Shown here piece by piece: positions 59,317-64,000 of a DNA stretch of 64,000 bases (position 1 is its first letter; each line of letters starts with the position of its first letter). The translations under genes and the position numbers were made by a program. The notes under the pieces were generated by a model. That model made no database searches. It was not told the origin of the DNA and was given only the letters and a program-made list of their open reading frames with translations. The stretch is taken from the NCBI GenBank assembly GCA_014529385.2, contig CM043960.1, forward strand, positions 77,058,910 to 77,122,909, read 5' to 3'. The DNA is from Adiantum capillus-veneris (taxonomy: Eukaryota; Streptophyta; Polypodiopsida; Polypodiales; Pteridaceae).

Positions 59317-59464
59317 TTGGGGACCTATCCAACCATCTCTTCCTCGTCAGTTCTATCAATATTGCAATGAAGTGATCTTCTTACCATTAGACCAACTCAT
59401 TGGGGACGTATCCAACCATCTCTTCCTCATCAGTTCTATCAATAGTGCAACATAGTGATCTTCT
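59299..59464. repeat. ~83-bp tandem duplication at the SINE 5' end
   Basis: TTACCATTAGACCAACTCAT through ATCTTC occurs at 59299-59381 and 59382-59464 with a few differences. It includes the first tRNA-like bases of the SINE and its flank. Confidence 0.9.
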
Positions 59465-60048
59465 TAGACATCACATCCAAATTGCATTGTTGCAATCCAT
59501 GTGCACACTACAAAGCACAAAAATGTAGAGTTTTAGTTTTACCTTGTACAAAAATGGGCTAGGGGTGCATCCAAAGTCTAGTACATCTAATAAAAGGCCC
59601 TACATAATGATGTGAAGGACCAATGGAGTTGATGGTAGAGCAAGATATCATAAGGTATAAGTGTGGAACACCTTGGGTGTAGTCTCTCTTACTATGATAA
59701 AAGTCATTCGGGAAAGAGGGTCTTCTCCAACTTCAAGAAAGATCTCAACAATTTTTAGAAAGCTATAAAAACGCTTAGGGATTATAGCACTTCACGTACT
59801 ACATGGTATAGTTGTTAATTTTCTCTCACCAAAAAGGTTCCCAATAAGAACAATGATTGTGACTCATCTCTCGTGTTTCCTTGTGAATAGTCTGACTAAA
59901 TTAAGAACTTGAGGTGAACATAAACAAAGAGCATAGCACATATGAAATTTAAAGATACTACCTTGAAAAATAAACCAGTTTTATCCCACTGCATTGATTC
60001 TTCTTTTGCAACCTCCACCTTCTCGCTTGAGACTCATACTTCTTCAAC
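59465..60048. other. unrecognised DNA
   Basis: Nothing recognised up to the copia LTR. Confidence 0.3.
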
Positions 60049-60253
60049 TGTTGGAATTAGGGTTGCAGGGAAATGCACAGACGAAGGAAGCTCAAGGCAC
60101 ACAACAGAGAGAGTGTTACTTACTGTGCAATGGAAAGATAGATAGCCCTAGAATGAATACAATGCACGGGGGAAAAACCTCCTAGTGAGGGAGAAAATTC
60201 CTGGGGGTCCTAAGTGTGTTCACACACACCACTACCACATGTATATGGTAGCA
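60049..60253 (-). repeat. copia 3' LTR
   Basis: About 205 bp, homologous to the LTRs at 24892, 34068 and 35620 but about 20 bp shorter by small deletions. Confidence 0.9.
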
Positions 60254-60370
60254 AATCCCCCTTGGAGTGATGCGGTGAAAGAGAGCTTGCACATGAGTAA
60301 AGGGAAGTGCCATGCCATGAGGAAATGATCAGTCCACAAAGGGGAGTAAGCCCAAAGCTTTGCGGAAAGC

Positions 60371-61672
60371 TTAGAACTTCTCATGAGACAATGACTTTGT
60401 GAAAAGATCTGCAAGGTTGTCATGTGTTGGCACATAAGCCAAGCCGATCTCTCCTACTGAGAGCCTCTCCCTGACATAGTGGTAACGCACCTCAATGTTC
60501 TTTGTGCGAGCATGAAAACCTGGGTTCCTCTCAACTGCAAATGCACTCTGATTGTCAGTGTAGATAGTGTTGGCAGTGTCCTGTCCAACACCGAAATCAG
60601 CCATAAGGCGTCTGAGCCATACACACTCAACCGTAGTTGTGAAGATTGCCATGTACTCAGCCTCACAACTAGAAGTGGCCACAGTAGGTTGCTTGCTTCT
60701 CTTGCTCAACCATGATATACATGAGATGCCAAGCATGAAACAAAAACCACTTGTGGACACTAGCGTGTCAAAACAACCAGCCCAACCTGAGTCCAAAAAA
60801 GCATGTAAGTCTGGTGGCAATAATCCACCCTTGGGATAAAACAAGCCAAGGTGTAGAGTGCCAGTCAAGTAGCGGAAAATCCTCTTGACAGCCTACCAAT
60901 GCTTAGACCCTGGGCTATGCATAAATTTGTTGACCTGTGAGACTGCAAATTGAATATCCGTCCTCATGTTGCATACATAAATGAGGCATCCAATAGCAGT
61001 TTGGTAAAGAGTGACATCTGTAGGATCATCAGCATCATGAAGACTCAATTTCAAACCTATTTCCATGGGAGTGACAATAGGTTTGCAATCCTCGAGTGCA
61101 AATTTACATAGTAATGTTTCTATGTAACTTTTTTGACACAAGGCAATACCACCATCACACTGCTTAATATGTATACCCAAGTAATAAAGCAACAACCCAA
61201 AATCTTTCAGATTGAAAGTAGCATTCAAATCAGCCTTAAATTTAGCAATATGTCTCTCATTTGGTCCAGTGATCAACAAATCATCTATATAAAGAACCAC
61301 AATGAGACGTACATCACTCTCACGCTTTACATACAATGTGCTTTAAGTTGGACTGTTATGAAAGCTTCGTTTGACCAAATGAGGGTCAGCCTTCTCATAC
61401 CAAGCACAAGGAGATTGCTTCAACCCATACAAAGCTTTGTTACATTTGCACACCTTATTCATTTGTCCTTTCTTGACAAAACCGCGAGGTTGCGTTACAT
61501 AAACTTGCTCAAATATGTCACTATACAAGAAAACAGTAACAATGTATGATTGATGTACATCCCAACCAAAATGAGCTGCCAATGCACATAGAAAATGCAC
61601 AGTAGTCATACGACAAGTGGGAGCAAAAGTCTCTTTATAATTTATGCCTTTTTGTTGTGCATAACCCTTTGC
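60371..61672 (-). pseudogene. pol: copia reverse transcriptase and RNase H
   Basis: RT reads MTTVHFLCALAAHFGWDVHQ, KALYGLKQSPCAWYEKADPH and, after a stop, LIVVLYIDDLLITGPNE (YIDD at 61291-61280) and TDIQFAVSQVNKFMHSPGS. RNase H continues HAFLDSGWAGCFDTLVSTSG, SKQPTVATSSCEAEYMA, IYTDNQSAFAVERN, NIEVRYHYVRERL and NLADLFTKSLSHEKF, with its catalytic Asp and Glu positions retained. Two stops break it: one before TLYVKRESD and one after SKHW. Confidence 0.9.
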
Positions 61673-62096
61673 ATTGACAAGCAGATTTCTGGAAGTGCAT
61701 AGCTACATGACGTAGCTTGGAGGACTCTATGAAGTTATCGTCTCCAAAGGCTGCATCAAATTGCTGGATGAAGGCCAATACTTTATCGGTAGCACCAAAG
61801 GTACCATCATAGGTGAGAAAAGAAATACTCTTTCCTCCCTCTTTGAACTTCTTGAGCTTTTGGGACCTTCGCCTTGCAGGGTAAGATTTGCAATGTCCTA
61901 CCCTCTTGTGTTCTCCAGGAGAATAGTTATTCATTTTGTCGGAAGATGAGAAAGGTGAAGAAGAGGGAGAAGAGGGTGACCTCTTTCTTCCTTTGTTTCC
62001 TCCACACCAAAAAAAATAATCATAAATGACACTAGTGATATAGCTATTTTTTTCATACCTCAATCTCTCTTTTCTTTGGTGTAGTCTCCCTCTCAA
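61673..62096 (-). pseudogene. gag: gypsy-type Gag fragment
   Basis: The minus strand reads a Ser-rich leader (GRKRSPSSPSSSPFSSSD), then SISFLTYDGTFGATDKVLAF, IQQFDAAFGDDNFIESSKLR and HVAMHFQKSA, the Ty3/gypsy Gag core, similar to 51360-51570. It is cut off at the copia RT junction. Confidence 0.7.
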
Positions 62097-62467
62097 GACC
62101 TCTAGCCTCCCGTATCTCTCTCCCCCTCCCTCTCTCTCCCCCCTATGTCCCTTACCCTCTCCTCCCTTTTTCTTCCTTTCTCTTTCTCTGTCTCTCTCTC
62201 TCTCTCTCTCATGAAATACTCACTTGTGTCAGCGCATTTAAGGAGATGCAAACAAAACAAGAGATTATATATAGAGATGATTCATTTGAGCTGCTCATTT
62301 TCTCCTGCTATTAGTGCTTAAGCTTTCCTTAGACGTCCACATAACCATCCTTTCCTTCCCCCATTTTTCTTTTTCCCTCCTTCTCTCTCATCACCATTTT
62401 TAATTTCACACCCTCTTTGCATTGTCTCTCTCTCCCTCCTCAACCTCTCTCTGCCTTCAATCTCTCT

Positions 62468-62542
<75 letters not shown>

Positions 62543-62832
62543 GGTATATGCCTTACTATATCCTATTATCTCTTCCTTTCTAGTCATGTCCCTCTCTACC
62601 TAGCACACACATTCCTCCTTCATCTCGCCTATATCCCATATACTTCTCCCCCTCTCTTCACCTCACCCCTTTGCAAAACATCTCTCTCTCTCTCTCTACC
62701 ACAATGGAAAACTCTGGTTTTATTGTTCATGTGGATTGTGTAGGGGTGGGGCAAACCACGACACCTATCATCGGAAGTCACTTTGTTGGTTCTTTCAGGA
62801 GCTGACATAAACACACCGGATGGTTTTAACAT
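62097..62832. repeat. pyrimidine-rich region with (CT)n tract
   Basis: CT-rich throughout, with a pure CT run at about 62478-62539 and shorter runs near 62180-62210 and 62680-62697. No gene recognised. Confidence 0.85.
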
Positions 62833-62945
62833 GTTCCATCATACAACAGTGTATCGGCTTCACTTTTCATACCATCATAGACAAGACTTTCTGAATCCAT
62901 GATCGTCTCGACCATTTCATTCATCTCAGGCTCAAACATTGCATA
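62833..62945 (-). pseudogene. CACTA transposase first-exon fragment
   Basis: Minus-strand translation AMFEPEMNEMVETIMDSESL followed by VYDGMKSEADTLLYDG matches EAMFEPEIDEMIETIMDSER and following residues in exon 1 of the complete CACTA element (13208-13094). Only about 113 bp of similarity is present. Confidence 0.88.
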
Positions 62946-63084
62946 AGTGCCTCCAATATCTTTTTAATTTTTCTTATTAGTGGGGTTAGGGAAAGCTTTG
63001 TCCCAGAAAGCCAGAGTAGTGCCAGAGATAAGAACACAGAGACTAGCCAGTTTGAATACTTTGGCAACATCCAAGACATCTTGA

Positions 63085-63610
63085 AGATTATCTTTAGGAT
63101 TTCAAGTAATTCAAAGTTATTACTAATGGCCCTAATGCAACTATGTACAAAGATAAGAGTGGATTGATTCAAGTGATCTCTAGGCGGGTGTGGACAGATG
63201 TGCGGGATACATTCGTACTTCCATAGCATTGTGAAAAAGCTGTGTTCACAATAGATCCATTATGGAAATGGAAGGATGGAGCTGTCTCTATGCTGTTCTA
63301 GTTGCTCCATGGAGCAAGCAAGTGTGTGAAGGATTGAAGGTCGAGGTTGAAGAGATTCATGACCAAAGTGCACGATCGCTTGATGATGTAATTGAGGATA
63401 TAGAGCTGGAGTCCAACGGTGAGCAGATGCTTGAACCTAGAGATGAGCTCTCAAATACGCATGTTGATGCGGAGAGCGATAAACAAGTGGAGTTTGATGA
63501 TGAAGATGCAGAAGTGCAGATTGAGATAGATATCTTTAATGCATCATCTCTCATAGAACATGTGACTATTGATTTTTGCTAGGAACTCTCTTGTAAAACT
63601 CTTTTAATTA
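63085..63610 (+). pseudogene. probable CACTA transposase C-terminal remnant
   Basis: Translation near 63110-63290 reads FKVITNGPNATMYKDKSGLI, ISRRVWTDVRDTFVLP, a stop, HCEKAVFTIDPLWKWKDGA. This resembles the region near the end of tnp2 proteins (FVLA.QA.QVFYV.DP). It is followed by an acidic stretch in another frame (63262-63582: SLDDVIEDIELESNGEQM and following). Assigned by pattern and context only. Confidence 0.4.
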
Positions 63611-63686
63611 GGCTACAACATTGGATAGATATAATGAGTCGTGTTGGATATGTGAACTAACATATTGTATCTATGTTATTTGTGTA

Positions 63687-64000
63687 TATGTAGCCATGGC
63701 TAATGATGCTGATACATAGTCTCCTAGTTTTAGCTTTTCGATCACTCCAACTGGCATGTCACCCGAGCATATGGGTTCTTTTCTATCACAGTTCACACCG
63801 AAGCAGATGGATTACACACAGAACCTTTTGGGATCTAGTACCTCTAGAGCTAGTACGAACGTCTTTACACCTAGGACAAGTGTGTCCCCTACACTGATTT
63901 TCCCTACACCTCAGTCAAGTGTGTCCCCTACACCGACGACTTGTTCTTCTTCAAGACGAGGTAGGCATCATTCTGGAGGTAGTGGTTCTACCGATACATC
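63687..64000 (+). pseudogene. probable CACTA second-ORF N-terminus, runs off window
   Basis: ATG at 63698 gives MANDADT, a stop, then SPSFSFSITPTGMSPEHMGS, FTPKQMDYTQNLLGSS, TSVSPTLIFPTPQSSVSPTP and CSSSRRGRHHSGGSGSTD. The Ser/Thr/Pro-rich repeats ending in SSRRGRHHSGG resemble the HSSRHRRSSGGG and TP-rich N-terminus of the second ORF in the element at 9507-15618. Truncated by the window edge. Confidence 0.45.

Larger units (their letters stand above)
60049..61672 (-). mobile_element. copia element, 3' half only
   Basis: Same family as 24892-34293. The LTR (60049-60253) starts TGTTGGAATTAGGGTTGCAG, followed by a polypurine tract (AGGGGGATT on minus) and RNase H plus RT. It is truncated within the RT N-terminus (AKGYAQQKGINYKETFAPTC) at 61672/61673, where a gypsy gag fragment begins. 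Confidence 0.92.

Overview
This window is repeat-dominated nuclear DNA from a land plant. I find no intact conventional host gene, rRNA or tRNA gene. Copia, gypsy, LINE, CACTA, Helitron, SINE and MITE sequences are layered over two large tandem arrays and many long (GA)n, (CT)n and (CA)n tracts. The tandemly reiterated PLS-type PPR pseudogenes, with phrases such as MYAKCGALHKAQ and RDVVSWNALI, together with the microsatellite load, suggest a large-genome fern or other seed-free plant. That is inference; the sequence alone proves only a plant-type transposon complement.

Layout. 1-1500: GA tracts and unrecognised DNA. 1501-7340: six diverged copies of a ~1-kb tandem unit carrying a short hairpin module. 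9507-15618: a complete-ended CACTA (En/Spm) transposon with 12-bp terminal inverted repeats and a 3-bp ATT target duplication. It holds a four-exon TNP2-type transposase cut short at its C-terminus, a second ORF, and a captured heavy-metal-associated (HMA) domain fragment. 16608-20420: a copia reverse transcriptase remnant, a Helitron-like 3' terminus and a graveyard of PPR repeats. 21040-37012: a second tandem array (~1.6-kb unit), one unit carrying a 245-bp MITE, broken by a 9.4-kb copia element (24892-34293, minus strand). That copia is itself interrupted by a 4.45-kb non-autonomous LTR element (28055-32504, plus strand). A second copy of the copia 5' end lies in the next array unit (34519-35843).

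37013-44837: mostly unrecognised sequence with local duplications and CA/GA tracts. 44838-48101: a second member of the same non-autonomous LTR family, minus strand, with perfect CTCCT target duplications. 49802-50350: a 158-bp Helitron-like element inside a two-copy tandem duplication. 50680-53990: degenerate gypsy-type gag/protease coding sequence, invaded by CT tracts. 54500-57405: a degenerate LINE, minus strand. 58964-59316: a tRNA-derived SINE with a long CT tail. 60049-61672: the 3' half of another copia copy, abutting a gypsy gag fragment. 62833-64000: rearranged remnants of a second CACTA element.

The most interesting items are: (i) the paired non-autonomous copia family that keeps a ~1.6-kb Gag/protease-like/RT-tail reading frame but has no integrase or RT core; (ii) the HMA gene fragment inside the CACTA element; (iii) a short hairpin with identical geometry and compensatory base changes in two loci 42 kb apart; (iv) a MITE whose empty site is preserved in neighbouring array units; and (v) evidence that a retrotransposon insertion was itself amplified as part of a tandem array.
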